In this document: positions 32,058-42,411 of the stretch, piece after piece
Layout: every line of letters starts with the position of its first letter
How positions within the stretch are numbered: the first letter of the stretch is position 1
Origin: Variovorax paradoxus B4
Lineage (GTDB): Bacteria > Pseudomonadota > Gammaproteobacteria > Burkholderiales > Burkholderiaceae_C
NCBI RefSeq assembly: GCF_000463015.1
Contig: NC_022247.1
Span: 4,092,001-4,156,000 of the forward strand
Direction of reading: 5' to 3'
Length of the DNA: 64,000 bases
The notes under the pieces: model-generated
Databases searched by the model: none
Told to the model about the DNA's origin: nothing
Seen by the model: only the letters and a program-made list of their open reading frames with translations
Translations under genes and position numbers: made by a program

Positions 32058-32543
32058 TCAGGGCAGGTAGCTTGCCAACTTTTCAGGCAGCGCGGGTTTC
32101 AGGCCCTGCAATGCCGCATCGAGAACATTGGCGCTGTGCGATTCGTGCCACCAGGCACTGTCGCTCAACGCCAGCAAATGAACAATGACCGCCAGCACGA
32201 GCAGGGCAACCGCACCCCGCGCCGCTCCGAAGGCCCCACCCAATATCCGGTCCACCGGCCTGAGGCCGACAGCCGCAATCAGCTTTCGCGTCAGCGCCGC
32301 CACCAGGCCCACGCTGAACGCCACCCCGACGAACACCAGCACGAAGGCCAGCGGATAGCGCCAGGTGGCCTGCGGGTCGCCGAACGGCAGCCAGGCCGCC
32401 ACATCCGACGCCAGCCACTGGGCGGCAATGAATGCCGCCACCCAGCCCGCCAGCGAAATCACCTCGAACACCAGGCCCCGCATGAGGCCGAACAGCATCG
32501 ACACGACGACGAGCGTGACGGCGATCCAGTCGAGCAGGGCCAC
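32058..32543 (-). CDS. cvpA: CvpA family membrane protein
   Basis: 161 residues with four hydrophobic segments typical of CvpA (colicin V production protein), including LDWIAVTLVVVSMLFGLMRG at the N-terminus and the conserved VDRILGGAFGAARG loop. The family is needed for colicin V production in E. coli and affects envelope integrity; its biochemical role is unresolved. It lies between the SPOR protein and purF, which is its standard place. Confidence 0.93.
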   Translation of the reverse strand: MALLDWIAVTLVVVSMLFGLMRGLVFEVISLAGWVAAFIAAQWLASDVAAWLPFGDPQATWRYPLAFVLVFVGVAFSVGLVAALTRKLIAAVGLRPVDRILGGAFGAARGAVALLVLAVIVHLLALSDSAWWHESHSANVLDAALQGLKPALPEKLASYLP

Positions 32544-32561
32544 AGCGGCGGGCGATGGCTA

Positions 32562-33437
32562 CTACAACGTGAGGATGGCTGCCGACAAAGACAAGCCCTT
32601 GACCTTCTCGGCGGCCTTGTCCGCCTCGGCGCGTGAGCCGAACGGGCCGACACGCACGCGCGTGCGCTCGCCATCGGCGGTCTTTGCCACGTGCACATAG
32701 GTCTTGAGGCCCGCCTTCTCGAGTTTCTGCCGCACTTCGCGCGCCTTGTCCGCATCGGCAAAGGCGCCGACCTGCACCACGAAGCGGCCGCCGTCTTCGG
32801 CTGCGGCGGGCTTGGTGCTGGTGTTGGACGGCTTGCCCTCGAGCAAGGCGCGCGCGCGGTTGCCGTCGTCGGCCGAAGCCGGCTTGGGGGCCGCGGGCTT
32901 GGGTTCGGGTTTGGCTTCCGGCTTGGCCTCGGGCTTGGGCTTCGGCTCGGGTTTGGGCTCGGGCTTCGGTTCCGGCTTGGGCTCGGGCTTGCGCTCCGGC
33001 TTGGCCTCGGCCGCGGGCCGGGTCTCGGCCGCAGGCGTGCTGGCCGCCGGCTTGCCGGGATCGGTTATTTCGGTGCCGTCGGCGCTCTCGGTGATCATGC
33101 CGCCGCCGCCGGTGGACGGCGCTGCCGCCACGCGGGCGCCGGGGTCGGCAGCGCCGGTCGCCGGTGCGGCGGGTGCCGGCGTTGCGGGCACGGGCAATGG
33201 CTTGACCTTGTTGCGGTCGGGAATCTCGATCGGAATATCGACCGCGACCGGGCGCGGCTGGGTGTCGAACAGCAGCGGAAATCCGATCACGCCAAGCAGC
33301 ACCAGGACCGCCGCGCCCACCAGCCGGTGGCGCGCACGGCGACGCATGGTTTCGACACTTTCCGCGGGGACGGCTGCCGGTGCGTTGCGTCCTTCGTTGC
33401 CTTGTGGGCCGCGCGTGCGGAACTTGAAAAACGCCAT
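32562..33437 (-). CDS. SPOR-domain membrane protein (DedD-like)
   Basis: 291 residues. A short cytoplasmic N-terminus precedes one transmembrane helix (HRLVGAAVLVLLGVIGFPLLF, about residues 37-57). A long periplasmic linker rich in Pro, Ala, Lys and Glu contains a KPEP repeat (about 145-185). The C-terminal SPOR domain (about 215-288) contains GGRFVVQVGAF and RTRVRVGPFGSRAEAD. SPOR domains bind peptidoglycan lacking stem peptides at the division septum, so this is probably a divisome accessory protein. Its position between folC and cvpA matches dedD. Confidence 0.92.
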   Translation of the reverse strand: MAFFKFRTRGPQGNEGRNAPAAVPAESVETMRRRARHRLVGAAVLVLLGVIGFPLLFDTQPRPVAVDIPIEIPDRNKVKPLPVPATPAPAAPATGAADPGARVAAAPSTGGGGMITESADGTEITDPGKPAASTPAAETRPAAEAKPERKPEPKPEPKPEPKPEPKPKPEAKPEAKPEPKPAAPKPASADDGNRARALLEGKPSNTSTKPAAAEDGGRFVVQVGAFADADKAREVRQKLEKAGLKTYVHVAKTADGERTRVRVGPFGSRAEADKAAEKVKGLSLSAAILTL

Positions 33438-33499
33438 GAAGTTCGATCCCTGAAGGAGTGCAGCGAGGTGTGTGCCTGATGGTGCGGACGGGCCGGCGA

Positions 33500-34795
33500 T
33501 CAGCCGCCGGGCAGCAGGTGTTTGGCTTGCAGCCGCGGAGTGCCATGCTCCAGCACGCCACCCACGGTGAAGAACGATCCGAAGACCACGATTCTATCAG
33601 CGGGGTCCGCGTGCTCGATGGCTGCACGCAGCGCTTCCATCGGGTCTGCATGCACGCTGCCCGAGACGTCGGTGCGCGTGTTTTGCGCCTGCCAGCTCGC
33701 GAGCAGATCGCCGGCCTTGGCGGCGCGCGGCGTCGGCAGGTCGGTGAAGTACCAGCGGTCGATCATCGGGCCGATGCGCGCGAGGATCGGGGCCAGGTCC
33801 TTGTCGGCCATGACGCCGAACACGCCGTGCGTGGTGGGGTAGAAACCCATCGCATCGAGGTTCTCGGCCAGCGCCGCGACCGCGTGGGCGTTGTGCGCCA
33901 CGTCGAGCACCAGCGTAGGCTCGCCCGGAACGATCTGGAAGCGGCCGGGCAGCTCGACCATGGCGAGCCCCGTGCGCACCGCCTGCGCGGTGATCGGCAA
34001 CCGGGGCCGCAGCGCCTCCAGCGCCGCGAGCACGCCCGCGGCATTGAGCAGCTGGTTGGCGCCGCGCAGTGCCGGATAGGCCAGCCCGCTGTAGCGCCGG
34101 CCGCGGCCCGACCAGCCCCACTGCTGCTTGTCCCCTGACACGTTGAAATCGTGCCCGAAGCGCCAGAGGTCGGCGCCGATGGCTGCCGCATGGTCGATCA
34201 CGCTTTGTGGCGGCATCGGGTCGCTCACGATGGCGGGCTTGCCCGCGCGCATGACGCCGGCCTTCTCGAAGCCGATGCTTTCGCGGTCGGGCCCGAGGTA
34301 GTCCATGTGGTCGAGGTCGATGCTGGTGATGACCGCGCAGTCGGTGTCGATGATGTTGACCGCATCAAGCCGGCCTCCGAGCCCGACCTCGAGAATGGCC
34401 ACGTCCGGCTTCTCCTCGATCATGCAGCGCAGGATGCCCAGGGTGGTGAACTCGAAGTACGTCAGGGGCATGTCGCCCCGCGCCACCTCCACCGCCTCGA
34501 AATTTGCTATCAATTTTGAAGCATCGACCGCTTCGCCCGCCAGCCGCAGCCGTTCCTCGAAGCGCACCAGGTGCGGCGACGTGAAAACCGCCGTGCGGTA
34601 GCCGGCGTGCGTGAGGATCGATTCGAGCATGGCGCAGGTCGAGCCCTTGCCATTGGTGCCGGCCACGGTGATCACCGGGCAGTCGAAGCGCAGGCCCATC
34701 CGGGCGGCCATTTCCTTGGCGCGGTCGAGGCCGAGCTCGATGTTCTTCGGATGGAGTTGCTCAGCGCGTGCGAGCCAGTCGTTAAGGGTTTCCAT
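33500..34795 (-). CDS. folC: Bifunctional folylpolyglutamate/dihydrofolate synthase
   Basis: A 431-residue Mur-ligase-family enzyme that adds glutamate to folates and dihydropteroate. The ATP loop is VAGTNGKGS (about residues 41-49). Further marks are FTSPHLVRFEER, the LGGRLDAVN loop and the late DVAHNAHA motif. ATG 34795 (METLNDW) is taken as the start; an upstream in-frame start would add 15 unlike residues. A short AT-rich stretch near 34500-34520 inside the gene encodes LIANFEA and stands out from the GC-rich surroundings. Confidence 0.96.
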   Translation of the reverse strand: METLNDWLARAEQLHPKNIELGLDRAKEMAARMGLRFDCPVITVAGTNGKGSTCAMLESILTHAGYRTAVFTSPHLVRFEERLRLAGEAVDASKLIANFEAVEVARGDMPLTYFEFTTLGILRCMIEEKPDVAILEVGLGGRLDAVNIIDTDCAVITSIDLDHMDYLGPDRESIGFEKAGVMRAGKPAIVSDPMPPQSVIDHAAAIGADLWRFGHDFNVSGDKQQWGWSGRGRRYSGLAYPALRGANQLLNAAGVLAALEALRPRLPITAQAVRTGLAMVELPGRFQIVPGEPTLVLDVAHNAHAVAALAENLDAMGFYPTTHGVFGVMADKDLAPILARIGPMIDRWYFTDLPTPRAAKAGDLLASWQAQNTRTDVSGSVHADPMEALRAAIEHADPADRIVVFGSFFTVGGVLEHGTPRLQAKHLLPGG

Positions 34796-34864
34796 GGAGC
34801 CCGGCATTGTCGCCGACCCGGAAAGCGCGCGGCGCCCCACGTTTTATCGGCATCATTGGCGTCC

Positions 34865-35218
34865 ATGACAACCCTCTACGGCATCCCGAATTGCGACACC
34901 GTCAAGCGCGCCCGCACCTGGCTCGACGACCACGGCGTCGCCTACACCTTCCACGATTTCAAGAAACAGGGCGTGCCCGAGGCCGAACTCGACCAGTGGC
35001 TGAAGAAGCCCGGCTGGGAGGCGCTGGTCAACCGCCGGGGCACCACCTGGCGCAAGCTCGACGAAGCCACCCGCAACGCGGTGGTCGACGCGGCTTCCGC
35101 CCGTGCGGCGCTGCTGGCCAACCCCAGCCTGATCAAGCGGCCCGTGGTCAACTGGGGTCCGAAAACCGGCGTTACGACGGGGTTCGACGCCGAAGCCTGG
35201 GCTGTGAACGCTGTGTAA
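34865..35218 (+). CDS. ArsC/Spx-family (YffB-like) thioredoxin-fold protein
   Basis: A 117-residue ArsC-family protein. The N-terminal motif YGIPNCDTVKRARTWLDDHG places a single cysteine (Cys10) where ArsC has its catalytic one. The later LIKRPVVNWG matches the conserved Arg segment of ArsC/YffB. The length fits YffB/Spx-like members, which bind glutathione or act as thiol reductases; arsenate reduction is not implied, as no ars genes are nearby. It is divergent from folC with 69 bases between them, and is followed at 58 bases by the exported tyrosine/glutamine-rich protein. Confidence 0.85.
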   Translation: MTTLYGIPNCDTVKRARTWLDDHGVAYTFHDFKKQGVPEAELDQWLKKPGWEALVNRRGTTWRKLDEATRNAVVDAASARAALLANPSLIKRPVVNWGPKTGVTTGFDAEAWAVNAV

Positions 35219-35276
35219 ATGCCGGAACCCTGTCTCGCTGGCCGGCCTCCAACCTCGATCTGCAGGAGAGAACACC

Positions 35277-35873
35277 ATGAACAAGCACGTTTTTCGCACC
35301 CTTGCGGGTCTTTCCGTGGCCGGCTTGCTGGCGACAGGCGCCAGCGTCGTGCAGGCCCAGCAAGTGGTCCAGGCCCGGGTGATTTCCGCGACTCCGATCC
35401 GCGAAACGACCGGCAGCGACGTCAGCTACAACGTCACCTACGAATACAACGGCCGCCAGTACACGACCCGCACCAACAGCCGCCCGGGCGCCACCATCGC
35501 GATCCAGGCCAGCGCCTACGGCGTGACGACGGCACCGGTCGCGCCCCAGGCGCAACTGCAGCCCTACCCGGTCGAAGCCGACAACGGCCAGCAATACCAG
35601 CAATACCAGCAATACCAGCCATACCAGCAGTACCAGCAGCCCCCGCAATACTCGCAGCCAGGCTCGCCTTGGGACAACGTCGTTCCCGAACCCGGCGTGG
35701 TGGTCTCCGACGCGCCGGCGGCACCGGTCTATGCGCCGCCTGTCTACGTGCAGCCCGCCTACACCTATCCCTATGCATACCCGCCGGTCGGCATTTCGCT
35801 GAACCTGGGGTACTCGAGGGGCTGGGGCGGCTATCGCGGATACGGCGGATACGGCTACCGCCACTGGCGCTGA
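35277..35873 (+). CDS. Exported protein with Gln/Tyr repeat and Gly/Tyr-rich tail
   Basis: 198 residues. A clear signal peptide (MNKHVFRTLAGLSVAGLLATGASVVQA, cleavage after residue 27) is followed by a conserved-looking domain (about 28-80, VVQARVISATPIRETTGSDV and YEYNGRQYTT). Then comes a QQYQQYQPYQQYQQ low-complexity stretch (about 105-120), a Pro-rich region, and a C-terminal RGWGGYRGYGGYGYRHWR. The N-terminal part is the type seen in many small betaproteobacterial envelope proteins of unknown role. An AGGAGAG ribosome site lies just before the ATG. No enzymatic motif is seen. Confidence 0.8.
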   Translation: MNKHVFRTLAGLSVAGLLATGASVVQAQQVVQARVISATPIRETTGSDVSYNVTYEYNGRQYTTRTNSRPGATIAIQASAYGVTTAPVAPQAQLQPYPVEADNGQQYQQYQQYQPYQQYQQPPQYSQPGSPWDNVVPEPGVVVSDAPAAPVYAPPVYVQPAYTYPYAYPPVGISLNLGYSRGWGGYRGYGGYGYRHWR

Positions 35874-36007
35874 GCCGCCCGATGCGGCAGCCGGGCTGCC
35901 TGTGCCGGCCAAGCCCTAAAATCGAGGACTTTTCCAACCCCCAAGGGGTGCGCCGCCGCGGTGGCGCGTCCTCGACAAGCCGACCGCGCATGCGCCGGCG
36001 CCATCCA

Positions 36008-37695
<1,688 letters not shown>

Positions 37696-37716
37696 GCGAA
37701 CGCGCTTCCAATGACG

Positions 37717-37738
37717 AACGGGCCCCGAGGGGCCCGTT
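37717..37738. terminator. Bidirectional terminator between argG and the converging gene
   Basis: A perfect 10-bp stem, AACGGGCCCC with GGGGCCCGTT, around a two-base GA spacer, 22 bases after the argG stop. The following T content is weak (TTTGCATTTG) in the argG direction. Confidence 0.7.
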
Positions 37739-37766
37739 TGCATTTGTGCGCCGTGCGCGTCGTCGG

Positions 37767-38603
37767 TCAGTCGCCGCCTCCGCCTCCTCCGCACCCACCA
37801 CCGCAGCCGCCGCCATCGCCGCCCGAGGAGTCCCCCCCCCCGCCGCCATCGCCGCTGCCGCTCGATTCGCTGCCGCCGAAGCCGCCGGCATCGCCCGCGC
37901 CGCCGCCATCCGACGACGACTCGCCAAAGCTGGTGCCGCAATGGGCACCGGAACCGCTCTGCCGGTCGATCGCCTTGCAGTCGGGCACGTAGTCGAAGCC
38001 GCCCGGAATGCCGAACTTCACGTCGAGCGCGAACAAGAGCGGCAGGCGCGCCGGCGTGCGCGGATCGATGCTTTCTTCCTTGCAGGCCCAGTACCAGCTG
38101 CGGCGCAGGCCGTCGTTGCGCTTCGGGTCCTTGCCCAGCACCTCGGCCGGGCTGTGGTGCAGCATGCCGCCGAAGGCCGCCTTGCACCAGTTCTGGTAGC
38201 CCTGCGTGTGCAGGATGAACTCGTGCCAGGCCGTGTCGACCACCTTGGACGGCATGGCGACGAACTTGCGGCCGCTGCGCAGGTGCGCCATGAAGAACTG
38301 GCGCAGCCCGTGCAGCACCAGTTCGGCGTCGCGCCGGCTGAGCCCCGGATGGGCCGCGCGCAGCTTGCCGACCAGGAAGGGCGGCAGCCGGGCCTCGCGG
38401 ATGAACTGGCGGCGCAGGCTGATTTCGATCCGGCTCAGCAGCGCCGCAAAGCTGAAGGCCGCGATGAACAGCAGCCCGGATGCCCACCAGCGCGCCGGAA
38501 CCAGGAACGCCGCGGCGATGCCCGCCACAATGACGAGCCGCTGCGCCCACACCAGTGCCGCGATGCGCCGCCGGTAGTTCAGGTGGAGAAAGTCGAGATC
38601 CAC
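37767..38603 (-). CDS. Membrane protein with GRDP-like domain and Gly/Cys-rich C-terminal tail
   Basis: 278 residues. Two hydrophobic segments lie near the N-terminus (about 15-36 and 42-58). A central domain (about 90-160) contains MPSKVVDTAWHEFILHTQGY and then WCKAAFGGMLHHSP, which resembles the glycine-rich-domain-protein-like (GRDP/DUF1399) family with its conserved W-H...H pattern. The last 60 residues are almost all Gly, Ser and Asp and end in a CGGGCGGG-type repeat. Function unknown. It lies 4 bases after murB on the same strand, so the two are probably co-transcribed. Confidence 0.8.
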   Translation of the reverse strand: MDLDFLHLNYRRRIAALVWAQRLVIVAGIAAAFLVPARWWASGLLFIAAFSFAALLSRIEISLRRQFIREARLPPFLVGKLRAAHPGLSRRDAELVLHGLRQFFMAHLRSGRKFVAMPSKVVDTAWHEFILHTQGYQNWCKAAFGGMLHHSPAEVLGKDPKRNDGLRRSWYWACKEESIDPRTPARLPLLFALDVKFGIPGGFDYVPDCKAIDRQSGSGAHCGTSFGESSSDGGGAGDAGGFGGSESSGSGDGGGGGDSSGGDGGGCGGGCGGGGGGD

Positions 38604-38607
38604 CGCG

Positions 38608-39660
38608 TCAGACGACCACCGGCTCCGGCTCCAGCCGGATGCCGAAACGCTCGTACACGCTGGTCTGGATGGCCTTGGCCAGGGTCATGACCTCGCCGCC
38701 CGTGACCGGGTTCTCGAGGCCGCCGCGGTTCACCAGCACCAGCGCCTGCCTTTCGTAGACGCCGGCATTGCCGACCGACTTGCCCTTCCAGCCGCAGGCG
38801 TCGATGAGCCAGCCGGCCGCGAGCTTGATGCTGCCGTCGTCCATCGGGTAGTGCACGATCTTGGGGTCGCGCGCAATGATGTCGGCGCACTGCTCGGGCG
38901 TGACCGTGGGGTTCTTGAAGAAGCTGCCGGCATTGCCGAGCACCCGCCAGTCGGGCAGCTTGGCGCGGCGAATGGCGCAGACCCAGTCGAACACGTCGGT
39001 GGCGCTGGGCGTGAAGTTGCCGGTTTCCCCCATCTTGCGCTCGAGGTCGAGGTAGCCCACCACCGCCTTCCAGGGCTTGGGCAGGCGAAAGCGCACGCGA
39101 GTGATCAGCGCCCGGCCCGACAGGCCGAAATCGTTCGGCCCGCTGCGCACGTGCTTGAACACCGAGTCGCGGTAACCGAAGGCGCACTGCGCGGCATCGA
39201 GCGTGAAACTGCGCCCGGTGTCCAGGTCGATGGCATCGAGCGAATCGAACCGGTCCTGCAGCTCGACGCCGTAGGCGCCGATGTTCTGCACCGGCGCGCC
39301 GCCCACCGTACCCGGAATGAGCGCCAGGTTCTCGAGGCCCGGATAGCCGTGCTCGAGCATCCATTGCACCGCGTCGTGCCAGATTTCGCCCGCGCCGGCC
39401 TCCACGATCCAGGCGCGCGGAGTCTCCTCGACCAGCCGCAGCCCCTTGATCTCGACCTTCAGCACCAGCGGCTTGACGTCGCCGGTGAGCACGATGTTGC
39501 TGCCGCCGCCCAGCACGAAGCGGGGCGCGTCGCGCCAGCGGGGGTCGGCCCGCAGCTCGGCCACGTCCGCCTCGCTGGCGATGCGCACCAGGTTCTGCGC
39601 GCGCGCGACGATGCCGAAGCTGTTGTACGGCTGCAGCGGGACGTTGTTCTCCACGATCAT
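38608..39660 (-). CDS. murB: UDP-N-acetylenolpyruvoylglucosamine reductase
   Basis: A 350-residue FAD enzyme that reduces enolpyruvyl-UDP-GlcNAc to UDP-MurNAc in peptidoglycan synthesis. FAD-binding parts include [12 protein letters not shown] and the [19 protein letters not shown] loop. The catalytic serine is in [10 protein letters not shown]. The long type I arrangement, with the extra YRDSVFKH region, agrees with the E. coli-like class. The start is ATG 39660; the frame is open upstream but the added 42 residues are unlike the family. Confidence 0.96.
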   Translation of the reverse strand: MIVENNVPLQPYNSFGIVARAQNLVRIASEADVAELRADPRWRDAPRFVLGGGSNIVLTGDVKPLVLKVEIKGLRLVEETPRAWIVEAGAGEIWHDAVQWMLEHGYPGLENLALIPGTVGGAPVQNIGAYGVELQDRFDSLDAIDLDTGRSFTLDAAQCAFGYRDSVFKHVRSGPNDFGLSGRALITRVRFRLPKPWKAVVGYLDLERKMGETGNFTPSATDVFDWVCAIRRAKLPDWRVLGNAGSFFKNPTVTPEQCADIIARDPKIVHYPMDDGSIKLAAGWLIDACGWKGKSVGNAGVYERQALVLVNRGGLENPVTGGEVMTLAKAIQTSVYERFGIRLEPEPVVV

Positions 39661-39704
39661 GGGAGAATTGTCGCATCCAGCACCCCGTGAATTCAGGAGA
39701 GCCC

Positions 39705-40190
39705 ATGCCGTCTTTCGATACCGTCTGCGAGCCGAATCTGCCCGAAGTGAAGAATGCGGTCGAAAACACCGCCAAGGAAATCGCAACGCGCTTCGATTTC
39801 AAGGGCACGGCCGCCGCCGTCGAGCTCAAGGACAAGGAAATCACCATGATCGGCGACGCCGAGTTCCAGCTCGTGCAGGTCGAGGACATCCTGCGCGCCA
39901 AGCTCACCAAGCGCAGCGTCGACGTGCGCTTCCTCGACAAGGGCGACGTTCAGAAGATCGGCGGCGACAAGGTCAAGCAGGTCATCAAGGTGAAGAGCGG
40001 CATCGAATCCGAGCAGGCCAAGAAGATCACCCGCATCATCAAGGACAGCAAGCTCAAGGTGCAGGCGGCCATCCAGGGCGACGCGGTGCGCATCACCGGC
40101 GCCAAGCGCGACGACCTGCAGGCCGCCATGGCGCTCATCAAGAAAGACGTGCCCGACATGCCGCTGTCGTTCAACAACTTCCGCGACTGA
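39705..40190 (+). CDS. YajQ family cyclic-di-GMP/nucleotide-binding protein
   Basis: 161 residues, the normal length. Family marks are [19 protein letters not shown] at the start, RFDFKGT, and the end [10 protein letters not shown]. YajQ-type proteins have two ferredoxin-like domains and bind cyclic-di-GMP in Xanthomonas; in others they bind nucleotides or tRNA. AGGAGAG lies 5 bases before ATG 39705, which decides against the more upstream ATG in the same frame. It is divergent from murB and is followed closely by the aspartic protease gene. Confidence 0.95.
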   Translation: MPSFDTVCEPNLPEVKNAVENTAKEIATRFDFKGTAAAVELKDKEITMIGDAEFQLVQVEDILRAKLTKRSVDVRFLDKGDVQKIGGDKVKQVIKVKSGIESEQAKKITRIIKDSKLKVQAAIQGDAVRITGAKRDDLQAAMALIKKDVPDMPLSFNNFRD

Positions 40191-40197
40191 GCCGGGA

Positions 40198-40839
40198 ATG
40201 AAAGCCCTCGTCGTCGCAGCGCAGCTGTTGGCTGCCGCTGTCGGGGCGCATGCGGCCAGCTCCGTGATGCTGACCGGCACCATCGGCAGCCGCGCGATCC
40301 TGATCGTGAACGGCGCGCCCCCCAAGACCGTGGCGGTCGGCGAGACTTTCCAGGGCGTGAAGCTGGTGTCGCTGCAGGCCGAGCAGGCGGTGGTCGAGCT
40401 CGAGGGCAAGCGCGTCAACCTGCGCATGGATACGCCGGTCAGCATCGGAGGCGGGGGAGGCTCCGGCGGCGGCAGCCGCATCGTGCTGCCGGCCGACAGC
40501 CGCGGCCATTTCATGACGCAGGGCGCCATCAACGGCCGCCCCGTCACCTTCATGCTCGACACGGGCGCTACGTCCATCGCCTTGTCGGCCGACGACGCCC
40601 AGCGCATCGGCCTGGACTACAGCAAGGGGCAGCGCATCCAGATCAGCACTGCCAACGGCATGTCCACTGGCTACAGGCTGCGGCTCCAATCGGTGCGCGT
40701 GGGCGATGTTGAGGTGTACGACATCGACGCCATCGTCTCGCCGCAACCCATGCCCTTCGTGCTGCTGGGCAACAGCTTCATCAACCGCTTCTCGATGCGC
40801 CGCGACGCGGACCAGATGGTCTTAGAGAAACGCTATTGA
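40198..40839 (+). CDS. Retropepsin-like aspartic protease, exported (TIGR02281/clan AA type)
   Basis: 213 residues. A signal peptide (about residues 1-19, ending AHA) is followed by a small beta domain, a Gly/Ser linker (GGGGGSGGGS, about 83-92) and a retropepsin fold with catalytic LDTGATS near residue 119. The glycine-flap-like and C-terminal LLGNSFINRF segments are as in the bacterial retropepsin-like family. One catalytic Asp per chain means it should dimerise. Substrate unknown; the location is probably periplasmic. It starts 7 bases after the YajQ gene. Confidence 0.87.
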   Translation: MKALVVAAQLLAAAVGAHAASSVMLTGTIGSRAILIVNGAPPKTVAVGETFQGVKLVSLQAEQAVVELEGKRVNLRMDTPVSIGGGGGSGGGSRIVLPADSRGHFMTQGAINGRPVTFMLDTGATSIALSADDAQRIGLDYSKGQRIQISTANGMSTGYRLRLQSVRVGDVEVYDIDAIVSPQPMPFVLLGNSFINRFSMRRDADQMVLEKRY

Positions 40840-40848
40840 CCGCCCGCG

Positions 40849-41202
40849 TCAGGCCTGGGCGGCCGTGACCACGATCTCGATCTTGTAGGCCGCATTGGCC
40901 ATCTTGGCCTGCACCGTTGCGCGCGGCGGGGTGTTGCCGGCGGGAATCCACGCATCCCACACTTCGTTCATGGCCGTGATGTCGGTGATGTCGGCCAGGA
41001 AGATCTGCGTCATGAGGATGCGCGACTTGTCGCTGCCGGCCTCGGCCAGCAGGCGATCGACCATGGCCAGCACCTGCGTGGTCTGGCCGCGGATGTCCTG
41101 CGAGGTGTCGTCGGGCACCTGGCCTGCGAGGTAGATGGTGCCGTTGTGCACGGCCGTCTCGGACAGGCGCGGGCCGACGTGGAAGCGGGTAATGGATGCC
41201 AT
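40849..41202 (-). CDS. RidA family protein
   Basis: 117 residues of the YjgF/YER057c/UK114 fold. VGPRLSETAVHNGTIYLAGQVPDD and the late TPPRATVQAKMA, with the conserved Arg that holds the substrate carboxylate, are visible. Archetypal RidA hydrolyses reactive enamine/imine intermediates from PLP enzymes; this member looks closer to the YoaB-like branch, so the exact substrate is uncertain. It lies 5 bases downstream of plsY on the same strand. Confidence 0.9.
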   Translation of the reverse strand: MASITRFHVGPRLSETAVHNGTIYLAGQVPDDTSQDIRGQTTQVLAMVDRLLAEAGSDKSRILMTQIFLADITDITAMNEVWDAWIPAGNTPPRATVQAKMANAAYKIEIVVTAAQA

Positions 41203-41207
41203 GGTGT

Positions 41208-41843
41208 TCAAGCCTTTTTCTTCGAGCCGAGTTTCGACTCCGTGCCGGCCGCGAGCCGGCGGATGTTTTCGCGGTGCCGCCAGAACAGCAGCAGACTCAT
41301 GATGATGATCGCAATCAGCACCGTGCGGTCGAGCGGCCACGCAATGTTTCCGCCCAGCAGGTAATACGCCGGTGCAAAGAAGGCCGCCACCAGCGACGAC
41401 AGCGACGAATAGCGGAAGAACACCGCGATGATCAGCCAGGTGGCGCCGGTGGCCAGCCCCAGCCAGGGCGCGATGCCCACCAGCACGCCGGCCGCCGTGG
41501 CCACGCCCTTGCCGCCCTGGAAACCGAAGAACACCGGGTAGAGGTGGCCCAGGAAGGCCGCCAGGCCCGCCAGCGCAGCCACGCCCTCGCCCAGGCCCCA
41601 CTGCGCGCCGAAATGGCGGATCAGGAACACCGGCAGCCAGCCCTTGAGCGCATCGAGCAGCAGCGTGGCCAGCGCCGCGCCCTTGTTGCCCGAGCGCAGC
41701 ACATTGGTGGCACCGGGGTTCCCGCTGCCGTAGCTGCGCGGGTCGGCCATGCCGAGCGTCTTGCTCACGATGACCGCGAAAGACAGCGAGCCGATCAGGT
41801 ACGAGGCCACGATGGCAATGAGGGACGGCAGATGAAAGCTCAA
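41208..41843 (-). CDS. plsY: Acyl-phosphate:glycerol-3-phosphate acyltransferase
   Basis: A 211-residue integral membrane enzyme that acylates glycerol-3-phosphate from acyl-phosphate, the first step of phospholipid synthesis. Five or so membrane helices are seen, with the three conserved loops: [12 protein letters not shown], the [24 protein letters not shown] region, and a C-terminal HRENIRRL. The C-terminal tail is lysine-rich. The 70-base gap to the upstream YbaK-type gene holds no visible feature. Confidence 0.96.
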   Translation of the reverse strand: MSFHLPSLIAIVASYLIGSLSFAVIVSKTLGMADPRSYGSGNPGATNVLRSGNKGAALATLLLDALKGWLPVFLIRHFGAQWGLGEGVAALAGLAAFLGHLYPVFFGFQGGKGVATAAGVLVGIAPWLGLATGATWLIIAVFFRYSSLSSLVAAFFAPAYYLLGGNIAWPLDRTVLIAIIIMSLLLFWRHRENIRRLAAGTESKLGSKKKA

Positions 41844-41913
41844 GACGGCGCTCCGCGGGGGATGGTTGTTCTTATTCGGCGACGCCGGCCGGGGCCGGAC
41901 TGCGTCGCGCCGG

Positions 41914-42411
41914 CTATTCTGCCAGCGCGCACTGCACCGGCTTGGCGCCCAGCAAGGCGACGCACGCCTGCGGGTCGATGCCCACCAGGTAGCCGCGCCG
42001 CCCGCCGTTGATCGCGATCCTCGGCAGTTCGAGGATGGTCGACTCGATGTAGACCGGCATCTGGCGCCGCGTACCGAACGGCGAGGTGCCGCCCACCATG
42101 TAGCCGCTGTGGCGCTGCGCGACCTCGGGCTTGCAGGGCTCGACCGACTTGGCGCCGATCTGCCGCGCGAGGTTCTTGGTCGACACGGTGCGGTTGCCGT
42201 GCATCAGCACGATCAGCGGCTTGGCGTCCTGGTCCTGCATCACCAGCGTCTTCACCACCGTGAAGGGGTCGAAGCCCAGCACGGCGGCGCTGTGCTGGGC
42301 GCCGCCGTGCTCCAGGTACTCGTATGGATGCTCGGTGAAGGCGACCTTGTTCGCGCGCAGCAGCTGCGTCGCGGGGGTTTCGGAAACGTGGGAATTTTTG
42401 TTTTTGCTCAC
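41914..42411 (-). CDS. ybaK: YbaK-type Cys-tRNA(Pro)/Cys-tRNA(Cys) deacylase
   Basis: 165 residues of the YbaK/EbsC family, which hydrolyses mischarged aminoacyl-tRNA (mainly Cys-tRNA-Pro). Marks are [26 protein letters not shown], the conserved Lys region in [21 protein letters not shown], and [18 protein letters not shown]. The start is a GTG at 42411 that overlaps the aldo/keto reductase stop as GTGA, so the two genes are coupled. Confidence 0.93.
   Translation of the reverse strand: MSKNKNSHVSETPATQLLRANKVAFTEHPYEYLEHGGAQHSAAVLGFDPFTVVKTLVMQDQDAKPLIVLMHGNRTVSTKNLARQIGAKSVEPCKPEVAQRHSGYMVGGTSPFGTRRQMPVYIESTILELPRIAINGGRRGYLVGIDPQACVALLGAKPVQCALAE

Noticed and set aside
32880..33020. Tandem repeat in the SPOR gene as a mobile or phase-variable repeat
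   Set aside because: It encodes a KPEP linker common in SPOR and TonB proteins and keeps the frame; ordinary low complexity.
34865..35218. Arsenate reductase
   Set aside because: The ArsC fold is clear but there are no ars genes nearby and the sequence is nearer to YffB/Spx-like proteins.
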